From Gammaproteobacteria bacterium (lineage in GTDB: Bacteria > Pseudomonadota > Gammaproteobacteria > GCA-001735895): DNA of 7,621 bases. The notes beneath the pieces were generated by a model. That model saw only the letters and a list, made by a program, of their open reading frames with translations. It had not been told where the DNA came from and did not search any database. A program made the translations under genes and the position numbers. Positions 1 through 6,392 of the stretch are shown here, piece after piece (position 1 is the stretch's first letter; the number at the start of each line of letters is the position of its first letter). The DNA lies in assembly GCA_003645435.1 (NCBI GenBank), contig QNFD01000120.1:1-7621 (forward strand), given 5' to 3'.

Positions 1-2697
1 CTTTATTTCAAGCGTCTGTATTTCTACCGGTTTTCCAACATAATCACCCTGGATGTAATCTATACTGGCTTCGCGCAGTTTACCGAACATCGTGTCTGAT
101 TCGACAAACTCGGCAATCACCTTCATGTCCAGGCAGTGGCCGACTTCAGCCATTGATCGCACAAACACGAAGTTTTTCTCATCCCCGATAATATCACGAA
201 TAAATTCACCGTCGATTTTCAGATAATCGACCGGGAATTGCTTCAAGTAGCTAAAGGATGATAAACCCGTACCAAAATCATCCAGGGAAAATTTCGCTCC
301 TAGCTTTTTAATTGATTTGATGAATTCAACTGATTTTTCCACATTATGTACAACCGCTGTTTCTGTTATTTCAAAACAAAGCGTATCTTTAGCAACATCC
401 GCTTCCTGCAGGGTTTTCTGCAGGAAATCATGGAAAGTAGGTGAACCTATGCTGCGCCCGGATAAATTAATCGATAACATGATATTAGCGGCTACTCCTT
501 CATTATTCTTAAGCCATTCAATGACTTTTGTTACCACCCAACAATCAATCTTTTCTATGAGATTGTAGCGCTCAGCCGAAGGCAGGAATTCGTTGGGGGG
601 AACAATACTCCCATCGGGACTCCGATAACGAATTAAAACCTCATAATGAGGACGTTCATCATCCCCGTCCATGGCAATAATCGGCTGCACAAAAAGGCAA
701 AATCGATCTTCGGTGAACCCCTTCATAATACCGGCAACCCAGTCCATCGACTCTTGCTGCGCGATTACCTTTTCGTCATTCTCATCGATAAAATGGTACT
801 GGTTACCACCATTTCGTTTCGCCAGGAAACAGGCGGTGTTCACCTTGGAAAAGATATCAGGATACTCATCATTCATTTTTCCAAATGCAATGGCGCCAAT
901 ACTCGCGGTAACCTGATACTGCTTGTCATGCCATTCGAAACCAGTTTGCTGGATTTCGATAATTATTTTCTGCATTACCTGAACAGCACGGTCCATATCA
1001 TAATATGGCATTATGAGACCAAATTCATCGGCGCCCAGGCGCGATAAAATATCCGATTTTCGTACGTGTTTTTTTATGATCGAGCCGATCTGCTTTAACA
1101 GCAAATCGCCCGCGGCACTGCCGCAAGTCTCGTTAACCACCTTGAACTGATCAATATCGAGCTGCGCCAGGACATGCAACGCAACCTCGTTGTGATCTTC
1201 AATTACCAGGTTTTCGAATTTCTGCTCGAAAGCGGTACGATTGAGAAAATTGGTTAGCGCATCATGGCTACCTTCATAACTGAGCTTACGCCTAAGCTTG
1301 CGATCTTCAGATACATCTTTCAATATGATGACATGACCGACATCCTCGGCTTCCAGATCGATCATTGTTGAAGCGGAAAATTCGAGTTCGATAATATTCC
1401 TCGAAAGATCATAGAAAAACAATGAGTTGAGTACTTTATCCTGGCTCAGTAACTCCTTGATATCGACAATATGCGTTGTCTCTCGATTCGAATAAAGGAT
1501 TAACAGCTGGTGTATTGACTGACCCAGCAGGTTTGCTTCTTTTTCACCGATCAGTTTTTCAGCGCCGGGATTGGCCAGTTTTATATATCCCTGTGAGTCG
1601 ATCGCTATTACAGGATTGGTAATTGAATCAAGCGTTGTCGAAATAAAGTCCTTTTCGGAGCGAAGTTTTTCTTCGACCTGACGCCGCGTTATAGTTTCAA
1701 TTTCGAGACCTTCGATCATCTCATTGTAAGCCTGCACCAGGTCCCGTAGCTCGCCAGGCAGTTTATTTTCACTAATCGTGGCGTATTTACCGGTGAGTAA
1801 TGCGCCGACCGAATTTCTCAATGTACTCAGGGGCCGGAAAACTCGTCTTAACAGGAATACTACCAGTATTAAAGTCACCCCAATTGCGAGGATAGTTACC
1901 AGCAGAAAGTTGTTTTCGGTGCTCTCTAACTGTTGCAGGAATACTCGCTGGTTCGACGAACCGGTGATATTGATTCCCAGGACGGAATCGTCTCCAAATA
2001 TCTGGAATTGCGGTCTCAACTGGTATTCTCGTCCAGCCTCGGTCCAGCCCGGTGAGCGATACAGCAGGTTTTCATCGCCTGAGGTTATCTGTAACGGCAT
2101 GCCTGTCTCTCGTTCCAGGTCCTTCAGGGCCTCTACCACGTAAGCAATAACATGAATATGAGCCTGAGGACGGCTTCCGATCGCCATTAGCACCTCGGCG
2201 TAGAGATTGTCTTCAAACGTACAAAGTGACTGTTTTGGCCTCTCTCCCTTGAAGGCGGCGCTACTAATATTTCTGAGCGCCTGTATACAGGTGCTATAGG
2301 GCTGCAGACTTCCGTCGTCAACCTCGGCGATAACCTTACCGTCGAGATCATGCACGATCACGGCTCTTAAGCGGAGTTTTTCATTATCGCCAATATAGCG
2401 ATCAAAGCTTTGTTCTAACCGGTATTTCAGGCGACCGCTGTCCGGATTTTCTAGCGCTTCCAGGAAAGCGCTTTCTTCTTGCAGGTTAAATACGAACTGA
2501 TTTTGTTCGTCGTACAAGTACTCGATCACCTCCAGGCTCTCCAGCTCAATAATCGACCGCAGCGACTCAACCTGGTTTTCAAGTGCGAGGTTGCGATACA
2601 CCTGCGAACTGTAAATCACTAACCCAAAGGCGAGCAGAGTCGCCCATAGCAAGATTAGACAGGCAATAAGCTTGAAACTGTAAAATCTAGCCAGCAT
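1..2697 (-). CDS. Membrane-bound HAMP-PAS-GGDEF-EAL c-di-GMP signalling protein (3' end beyond left edge)
   Basis: The frame is open for 899 codons from ATG 2697 to the window edge. Visible architecture: TM1 about residues 8-29; periplasmic region about 30-260, family not recognised, with Cys137 and Cys159 that could pair; TM2 about 261-283; HAMP about 283-335 (Pro289); PAS about 345-465; GGDEF about 478-640; EAL about 665 to the end. The GGDEF signature reads GADEF (555-559), preceded by an RxxD inhibitory-site pattern RKSD (546-549) and the metal-site stretch LDIDQFK (Asp514). The usual NDxxGHxxGD stretch has Ser instead of His. The EAL domain keeps EVL (686-688), NLSGRSI, EITE (776-779), DDFGTG (806-811), LKIDG, AEFVE (862-866) and a final QG..GKP, the residues expected for Mg-dependent c-di-GMP hydrolysis. 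A periplasmic signal probably controls c-di-GMP turnover in the cytoplasm. Few residues should be missing. ATG 2697 lacks a clear Shine-Dalgarno sequence, and the true start may be 2776 through a frameshift. Confidence 0.93.
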   Translation of the reverse strand, partial: MLARFYSFKLIACLILLWATLLAFGLVIYSSQVYRNLALENQVESLRSIIELESLEVIEYLYDEQNQFVFNLQEESAFLEALENPDSGRLKYRLEQSFDRYIGDNEKLRLRAVIVHDLDGKVIAEVDDGSLQPYSTCIQALRNISSAAFKGERPKQSLCTFEDNLYAEVLMAIGSRPQAHIHVIAYVVEALKDLERETGMPLQITSGDENLLYRSPGWTEAGREYQLRPQFQIFGDDSVLGINITGSSNQRVFLQQLESTENNFLLVTILAIGVTLILVVFLLRRVFRPLSTLRNSVGALLTGKYATISENKLPGELRDLVQAYNEMIEGLEIETITRRQVEEKLRSEKDFISTTLDSITNPVIAIDSQGYIKLANPGAEKLIGEKEANLLGQSIHQLLILYSNRETTHIVDIKELLSQDKVLNSLFFYDLSRNIIELEFSASTMIDLEAEDVGHVIILKDVSEDRKLRRKLSYEGSHDALTNFLNRTAFEQKFENLVIEDHNEVALHVLAQLDIDQFKVVNETCGSAAGDLLLKQIGSIIKKHVRKSDILSRLGADEFGLIMPYYDMDRAVQVMQKIIIEIQQTGFEWHDKQYQVTASIGAIAFGKMNDEYPDIFSKVNTACFLAKRNGGNQYHFIDENDEKVIAQQESMDWVAGIMKGFTEDRFCLFVQPIIAMDGDDERPHYEVLIRYRSPDGSIVPPNEFLPSAERYNLIEKIDCWVVTKVIEWLKNNEGVAANIMLSINLSGRSIGSPTFHDFLQKTLQEADVAKDTLCFEITETAVVHNVEKSVEFIKSIKKLGAKFSLDDFGTGLSSFSYLKQFPVDYLKIDGEFIRDIIGDEKNFVFVRSMAEVGHCLDMKVIAEFVESDTMFGKLREASIDYIQGDYVGKPVEIQTLEIK

Positions 2698-2776
2698 CGG
2701 TATTAGATCGGTAGAAACAGACGGCTCTGGTTCCCGGGGTCGTAAAATACTCTTTCGTTGCCACTGGGGGTTCCAT
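2687..2776 (-). other. 29-codon leader ORF or frameshifted true N-terminus of the GGDEF-EAL gene
   Basis: ATG 2776 opens a 29-codon frame (starting MEPPVATKEY) that ends at TAG 2689-2687, overlapping ATG 2697 of the GGDEF-EAL frame. It has the best ribosome binding site in the region. The long GGDEF-EAL frame is itself open upstream of 2697, back to a TAA at 2787-2785, but contains no ATG there. Removing one base from the C5 run (plus-strand g2766-2770) would put ATG 2776 in frame. The protein would then begin MEPQWQRKSILRPREPEPS and gain 26 residues before Met 2697, giving a basic cytoplasmic tail ahead of TM1. Either a short coupled leader peptide or an interrupted N-terminus fits. The sequence alone does not decide. 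Confidence 0.45.
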
Positions 2777-2780
2777 TTAT

Positions 2781-2786
2781 CACCTT
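2781..2786 (-). promoter_or_regulatory. Strong Shine-Dalgarno for ATG 2776
   Basis: The minus strand reads AAGGTG here, with six bases between AAGG and ATG 2776. Nothing comparable precedes ATG 2697, whose upstream 20 bases are pyrimidine-rich and lack AGG. This site is why 2776 has to be considered as the real initiation point. Confidence 0.6.
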
Positions 2787-2801
2787 ATTCCAGTCTTCTT
2801 C

Positions 2802-2817
2802 ATCGCATATCTGCGAT
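2802..2817. repeat. Short inverted repeat atcgca-N4-tgcgat in the 5' leader of the GGDEF-EAL gene
   Basis: Perfect 6-bp arms (2802-2807 and 2812-2817) surround a 4-base loop. It lies 15 bases upstream of the AAGGTG ribosome binding site. It could be a small RNA hairpin in the leader or a protein-binding site. There is no T run after it on the minus strand, so it is not a typical terminator. It is short enough to be chance. Confidence 0.35.
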
Positions 2818-2820
2818 TGG

Positions 2821-2879
2821 GTAAGTGATCATAGTCATATAGTTTTTTTCATCTATTTGCTTATATTTCATTCACTTAC
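2821..2879 (-). promoter_or_regulatory. Candidate promoter/operator region of the GGDEF-EAL gene
   Basis: This AT-rich stretch between msrA and the GGDEF-EAL gene holds a perfect 8-bp inverted repeat, gtaagtga at 2821-2828 and tcacttac at 2872-2879, 43 bp apart. On the minus strand a -10-like TATGAT (plus 2828-2833) touches the start-proximal arm. The hexamer about 16 bp upstream is only a weak -35 match. The arrangement suits an operator pair flanking a promoter, but AT-rich DNA gives such matches easily. The whole 192-nt gap (2698-2889) contains no other gene that I can support, apart from the short ORF at 2687-2776. Confidence 0.3.
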
Positions 2880-2889
2880 TATTTTTAAT

Positions 2890-3516
2890 TTATGAGCACT
2901 CCACCCCCGTGCCCCCCAAACCACAATAGCCCGCAGGATTTTTCCCCAGGTACTGTTGGTGGTAGCCCTCGGCATAGTAAAATTCACCCGCCGGCTGTAC
3001 TTCGGTGGTAATGCGATCTAAACCGTTGGCAGACAGTTTTTGCTGGTATTTCTGCAAGCTCAGGCGCGCCTGCTCTCCCTGCGTCTCTTCAGTATAGTAG
3101 ATACCTGACCGATATTGTGTACCTCGATCATTTCCCTGGCGCATGCCCTGAGTGGGGTTGTGAGATTCCCAGAACACTTTAAGCAGATTCTGAAAACTCA
3201 CTACTTCCGGATCATAAACCACCAGTACGACCTCATTGTGGCCGGTCATGCCCGAGCATACCTCCTCGTAACTGGGATTCGGGGTATGGCCTCCCGCATA
3301 GCCAACAGCAGTCGCATAAACACCTTCGATATCCCAGAATTTGCGCTCCGCACCCCAAAAACAACCGAGCCCTAAAATGATTCGCTGCATATTCGCTGGA
3401 AAAGGTTCTACCATACTCCTGCCATGCACATAGTGATTTGGGTCGATTTTTATCTTCTCTTCGCGGCCGCGCAGGGCCTGGTCCCGGCCAGGTATTTCAA
3501 CTGGTTTGAAAAACAT
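2890..3516 (-). CDS. msrA: Peptide methionine sulfoxide reductase A
   Basis: This 208-residue protein reduces the S epimer of methionine sulfoxide, free or in proteins, back to methionine using thioredoxin as electron donor. The active-site motif GCFWG carries the catalytic Cys52. The family blocks [22 protein letters not shown], split here as [15 protein letters not shown] and CSGMTGH, are intact, as are [11 protein letters not shown] and [11 protein letters not shown]. The C-terminal [13 protein letters not shown] supplies Cys198 and Cys207 as likely recycling cysteines, as in the three-cysteine E. coli type (212 residues). The N-terminal extension before the catalytic core also matches the E. 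coli-type long form. The start is ATG 3516 with GAGGT six bases upstream. The stop is TAA. It lies 61 nt after xthA with a hairpin in the gap. No promoter is evident, so it may be read with the upstream genes. No msrB is in the window. Confidence 0.97.
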   Translation of the reverse strand: MFFKPVEIPGRDQALRGREEKIKIDPNHYVHGRSMVEPFPANMQRIILGLGCFWGAERKFWDIEGVYATAVGYAGGHTPNPSYEEVCSGMTGHNEVVLVVYDPEVVSFQNLLKVFWESHNPTQGMRQGNDRGTQYRSGIYYTEETQGEQARLSLQKYQQKLSANGLDRITTEVQPAGEFYYAEGYHQQYLGKNPAGYCGLGGTGVECS

Positions 3517-3540
3517 ATTAACCTCTATTATCAGGGTATT

Positions 3541-3575
3541 TTAAGCGGCTTCCAGAACTGGTCCCGCCGGCTTAA
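3541..3575 (-). repeat. Imperfect intergenic hairpin between xthA and msrA
   Basis: In RNA sense the arms are TTAAGC(C)GGC and GCCGCTTAA, nine base pairs with one bulged C. An inner CCAG-TT-CTGG stem lies inside the loop. It begins two bases after the xthA stop codon and ends before the msrA ribosome binding site. The downstream bases are not a T run in either direction, so it is not a standard Rho-independent terminator. A role in mRNA processing, 3'-end protection of upstream message or partial attenuation ahead of msrA is possible but inferred. Confidence 0.5.
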
Positions 3576-3577
3576 TT

Positions 3578-4393
3578 TCATTCCTTGCCGAGTTCTATCC
3601 AGCAGGGCGCATGGTCAGATGGTTTTTCCATGCCCCTGATATCGTAATCGACGCCCGCATCGATTACGCATGATCGCAGGTTCTCGGATACGAGCAAATG
3701 ATCGATACGCAAGCCTCTCCTGGGTTCACGGTCAAAACCCTTACTGCGGTAGTCAAACCAGCTAAACACATCATCTACCTGTGCATGAGCGAGTCGAAAA
3801 CCATCGTACAGCCCCAGCGCAACCAGGTCCTCGAACCACTCTCTCTCTTCTGGTAGAAAGCTGGTTTTGCCGGATCTAAGCCAGCGCCTGGCATTTTCCT
3901 CACCAATACCTATATCGATATCCTGCGGCGCGATGTTATAGTCCCCCATGACGATCAGCGGCGTGTTGTTCATATCAAAATCTTGTAAAAAACGGTTTAA
4001 CTGCCGATAAAATTGGGTCTTCGCCGGAAACTTGAGCGGGTGATCTCGGCTCTCCCCCTGCGGGAAATAACCGTTATAAATGCTCATCACCCGGTTACCG
4101 ACTTTGAACTCGCCGCCGATAAAACGTTTTTGTGCGTCTTCAGCATCATCCGGCAAGCCATAACAGGCCCTAAGGCATGGAGATCTGGATAACAGGGCAA
4201 CGCCATAATGCGTCTTTTGCCCCATGAATATCACCTCGTAACCGAGCGCCCGTATATCGGCGACCGGAAACTCATGATCTTGCACCTTGGTTTCCTGCAG
4301 TCCGATAAATTCGGGCGCATGCTTATCGATTACCCGTGCCAGCTGGTGCAGGCGCATGCGTACACTATTGACGTTAAATGAAACTATTTTCAT
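3578..4393 (-). CDS. xthA: Exodeoxyribonuclease III (AP endonuclease, ExoIII family)
   Basis: A 271-residue member of the endonuclease/exonuclease/phosphatase fold, close in length to E. coli XthA (268). It should incise DNA 5' to abasic sites, degrade duplex DNA 3' to 5', and remove blocked 3' ends after oxidative damage (base excision repair, cytoplasm). Visible catalytic positions match the family: Asn7 (FNVNSVR), Glu34 (GLQETK), Tyr109 in NGYFPQGE, Asp151 and Asn153 in GDYNIAP, Asp231 in RIDHLL, and Asp260-His261 in SDHAP. The NGYFPQGE block and FSWFDYRSKGF favour the bacterial XthA branch over the Nape/ExoA types. Its ATG shares four bases with the stop of the YihY gene (ATGA), which implies translational coupling to a membrane protein. 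The stop is TGA. Confidence 0.96.
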   Translation of the reverse strand: MKIVSFNVNSVRMRLHQLARVIDKHAPEFIGLQETKVQDHEFPVADIRALGYEVIFMGQKTHYGVALLSRSPCLRACYGLPDDAEDAQKRFIGGEFKVGNRVMSIYNGYFPQGESRDHPLKFPAKTQFYRQLNRFLQDFDMNNTPLIVMGDYNIAPQDIDIGIGEENARRWLRSGKTSFLPEEREWFEDLVALGLYDGFRLAHAQVDDVFSWFDYRSKGFDREPRRGLRIDHLLVSENLRSCVIDAGVDYDIRGMEKPSDHAPCWIELGKE

Positions 4394-5715
4394 GCGTTTT
4401 CCTTTTCCAGAAAATCAGCCAGGGTTTGATCACCCAGCACGAATGTGAATCGCTCATCAACCCGGGTTAACAATTCGGATACAGATGCATCACAGATAAA
4501 TACATCGACATGATCAGCACTTTCGGCATCACGCGAGCTGCGTAAGATTTCGTTTAGACTAATACGATTTATCGAGCGTACCGGCAGGTAACAGGGTGGC
4601 TCATCACTCGAACGTCGAATCAGTCCATCCTGCTCGAGCGCTTCGAGCATGCGCCCAATCATCTCAACCGGTACCTGCTGGTAGGTAGCCAGGTTATCGA
4701 TAGTTGTGGGCGGCTGCGAGCGTCCGTCATAATAACGACCTATACTGACCATTAGCTGTAATACTACCTGTTCACGCATGCGCGCACTCAAATGGCTTTT
4801 CAACTCACCCCAGTGCAGTCGCTCCGGGTGCTGGTGGTAGTAGGCGATGCTTGATCCAATTAACAATATCAACCAGCTCAGAAACAACCAGATCATGAAC
4901 ATCAAGGTAATCGCGAAGCCTGAATAGATCGCCGTGTACTTGGTCGAACCACTCATAAAGACTGTGAACATATAGCCCGAACCTTTCCACAAAATGCCGG
5001 CAATAACTGCACCGTACAACGCCGATAGCGGCTTAACCCGGGTATTTGGTACCAGTATATAGATGAAGGTAAAGGCCCCGATCACCAGCAGGTACGGTAA
5101 TATCTTGCCCGCAATCCAGACTGCGTCGCTCATCACGGGCAGTTCGTTGATTGCCACAAGAATTGAATGACTGCCCAGTGACGCGGTGATGCCGGCGGCT
5201 GTAAATAAAAGTACCGGACCGACCAGCACCACGCTCAGATAATTGCTGAACCGCTGCATCAGGCTGCGACTACTATGTAAACGCCAGGTGGCATTAAACG
5301 CTGCCTCAATTTTCTGTATCAGCGAAACCACGGTAAATAATAATAAGGCCAGGCCAAGAGTCCCCAGCACGCCGATTTTCATGTTATCGACAAAACCAAC
5401 TAGCTTCGCGCTTAACTCAATGCTTTTCTCACCAAGCGGCTCCAGCAAAGTAATCAGGGCGGGTTCTAGCTGGTTATGTACGCCAAAGCCTTTCAGCACT
5501 GACAAACTGACCGCGAGCAGGGGAACAATTGAAAGCAGGGTTGTGTATACCAGGCTCATCGATCGCAGGGTCAACATGCCACCCATCCAGTCACGTACAA
5601 CCAGGGCGATAATCTGCAGAAAGTGGTGCCAGTACGAGTGCTCCACTTCCGGGTCGCTGGCATTGTAAGACCAGATGTAATTGGCAATAGCCTGTTTGAT
5701 ATCTTTTAGATTCAT
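4390..5715 (-). CDS. YihY/BrkB-family inner membrane protein with C-terminal winged-helix-like extension
   Basis: This 441-residue integral membrane protein carries the family hallmark LRSMSLVYTTLLSIVPLLA near residues 50-68. About six hydrophobic segments are visible, near 53-73, 113-132, 159-181, 203-222, 234-254 and 265-290. E. coli YihY is about 290 residues. Here some 150 soluble residues follow, beginning about residue 305 (MREQVVLQLMVSIGRYY). They include a helix-turn-helix-like stretch (TIDNLATYQQVPVEMIG, then LEALEQDGLIRR) that resembles a winged-helix fold. The family's function is not established: the old names ribonuclease BN and virulence factor BrkB are not reliable guides. The start is ATG 5715 with AGGA seven bases upstream. 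It is 77 nt after the DUF924 gene and overlaps xthA by four bases at its 3' end, so it is probably cotranscribed with both. Confidence 0.92.
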   Translation of the reverse strand: MNLKDIKQAIANYIWSYNASDPEVEHSYWHHFLQIIALVVRDWMGGMLTLRSMSLVYTTLLSIVPLLAVSLSVLKGFGVHNQLEPALITLLEPLGEKSIELSAKLVGFVDNMKIGVLGTLGLALLLFTVVSLIQKIEAAFNATWRLHSSRSLMQRFSNYLSVVLVGPVLLFTAAGITASLGSHSILVAINELPVMSDAVWIAGKILPYLLVIGAFTFIYILVPNTRVKPLSALYGAVIAGILWKGSGYMFTVFMSGSTKYTAIYSGFAITLMFMIWLFLSWLILLIGSSIAYYHQHPERLHWGELKSHLSARMREQVVLQLMVSIGRYYDGRSQPPTTIDNLATYQQVPVEMIGRMLEALEQDGLIRRSSDEPPCYLPVRSINRISLNEILRSSRDAESADHVDVFICDASVSELLTRVDERFTFVLGDQTLADFLEKENA

Positions 5716-5741
5716 AGTTATTCCTGGTACTTTGGCGATCC

Positions 5742-5765
5742 TGCTCAGAGCAAATCTTGATCAAG
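5742..5765. repeat. Two adjacent palindromes upstream of the yihY-like gene
   Basis: The 77-nt gap between the DUF924 gene and the YihY-family gene contains tgctcAgagca (5742-5752, 5-bp arms around one base) and cttgatcaag (5756-5765, perfect 10-bp palindrome), three bases apart. They sit 27-50 nt upstream of ATG 5715. Their central spacing is too tight for good RNA hairpins, so if functional they would more likely be protein-binding sites. No clear -35/-10 pair was found beside them. Chance is a realistic explanation. Confidence 0.3.
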
Positions 5766-5792
5766 CTGGTCAGGACTGGCAAAAATCACATT

Positions 5793-6332
5793 TTAGCCCT
5801 GGAAGCCCTCCTTAGAATTGAGATACTCAATCTCGGCATCGGTGCTTTCACGGCCAAGAATTTCATTGCGATGGGGAAAACGTCCAAAGCGTTCAACAAT
5901 ATTGTAGTGGTGTCTGGCAAAACGATAATTACTTTCCAGCCCGGGCTTATTAAACAATTTGACCGACAGGGCCTGATCGTCCAGATCTTCACCGTGCATA
6001 AAAGGCATATACAGGAATGAAACCTGATTTGCAGCTAACTCCTGGTCAAAACCTTTAGTTATTGCTGCACGCGCCACTTCTCTGGATTGCGCCTCGGTGG
6101 AAAAGCTTTTTGCCTGACCTCGAAACATATTCAATGGCAACTGATCCAGCACAATAATAAGTGCCAGACTGCCGGCTGCAGACTGCTGCCAGTGATCCAA
6201 CTTTCCCTGCTTCGCTTCCACCCAGGTCCCCGCGTAGGTATCGAGCAAAGCCTGGTCAAATGTTTTGGTTGATTTAAACCAGTGTTTACTGGCTTCCTCA
6301 GAAAACCAGAATTCAATCAGGTCCTGGTACAT
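5793..6332 (-). CDS. DUF924 family protein (TPR-like fold, function unknown)
   Basis: A 179-residue soluble protein that I recognise as DUF924 from several blocks: the opening YQDLIEFWFSEE with W18-F19, the central LALIIVLDQLPLNMFRGQAK followed by FSTE, the FLYMPFMHGEDLDDQ block, and the C-terminal FARHHYNIVERFGRFPHRN followed by ILGREST. Family members are predicted all-helical and TPR-like. No enzymatic role is established, and none is suggested here. There is no signal peptide or membrane segment. The length is typical, so it appears complete. The start is ATG 6332 with GAGGA about eight bases upstream. The stop is TAA. It sits 60 nt after tmcA and 77 nt before the YihY-family gene on the same strand, consistent with one operon. 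The many charged and aromatic conserved residues could form a binding surface, but the ligand is unknown. Confidence 0.93.
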   Translation of the reverse strand: MYQDLIEFWFSEEASKHWFKSTKTFDQALLDTYAGTWVEAKQGKLDHWQQSAAGSLALIIVLDQLPLNMFRGQAKSFSTEAQSREVARAAITKGFDQELAANQVSFLYMPFMHGEDLDDQALSVKLFNKPGLESNYRFARHHYNIVERFGRFPHRNEILGRESTDAEIEYLNSKEGFQG

Positions 6333-6392
6333 TGTTGCTTCCTCACGTTCCTGGTCTCATGCTTAAACTAACACAGGTGCAATCACTCTGCT

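Noticed and set aside
317..1047. Plus-strand open frames of 83-133 codons in this part
   Set aside because: They lie antisense to the continuous GGDEF-EAL reading frame, whose motifs are unmistakable. Their translations show no family resemblance.
1778..2143. Plus-strand open frame of 121 codons
   Set aside because: It is antisense to the TM2/HAMP and periplasmic part of the GGDEF-EAL protein, with an arbitrary start and no ribosome binding site or recognisable domain.
2843..2849. Run of seven T on the plus strand as a terminator
   Set aside because: No GC stem precedes it, and no plus-strand gene exists that would need terminating. On the transcribed strand it is an A run.
3524..3529. GATAAT on the minus strand as a -10 box for msrA
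   Set aside because: A transcript starting from it would begin inside or beyond the msrA ribosome binding site, and the matching -35 is only three of six bases.
5243..5668. Plus-strand open frame of 141 codons opposite the YihY-family gene
   Set aside because: The minus-strand frame encodes conserved membrane segments of a known family. The plus-strand translation is a basic, cysteine-rich shadow with no motif.
4390..5715. Naming the membrane protein ribonuclease BN
   Set aside because: That name came from a historical misassignment in this family. The protein has no nuclease motif and is a multi-pass membrane protein.
5757..6020. Plus-strand frame of 87 codons opposite the 3' end of the DUF924 gene
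   Set aside because: It mirrors conserved DUF924 codons and has no independent support.
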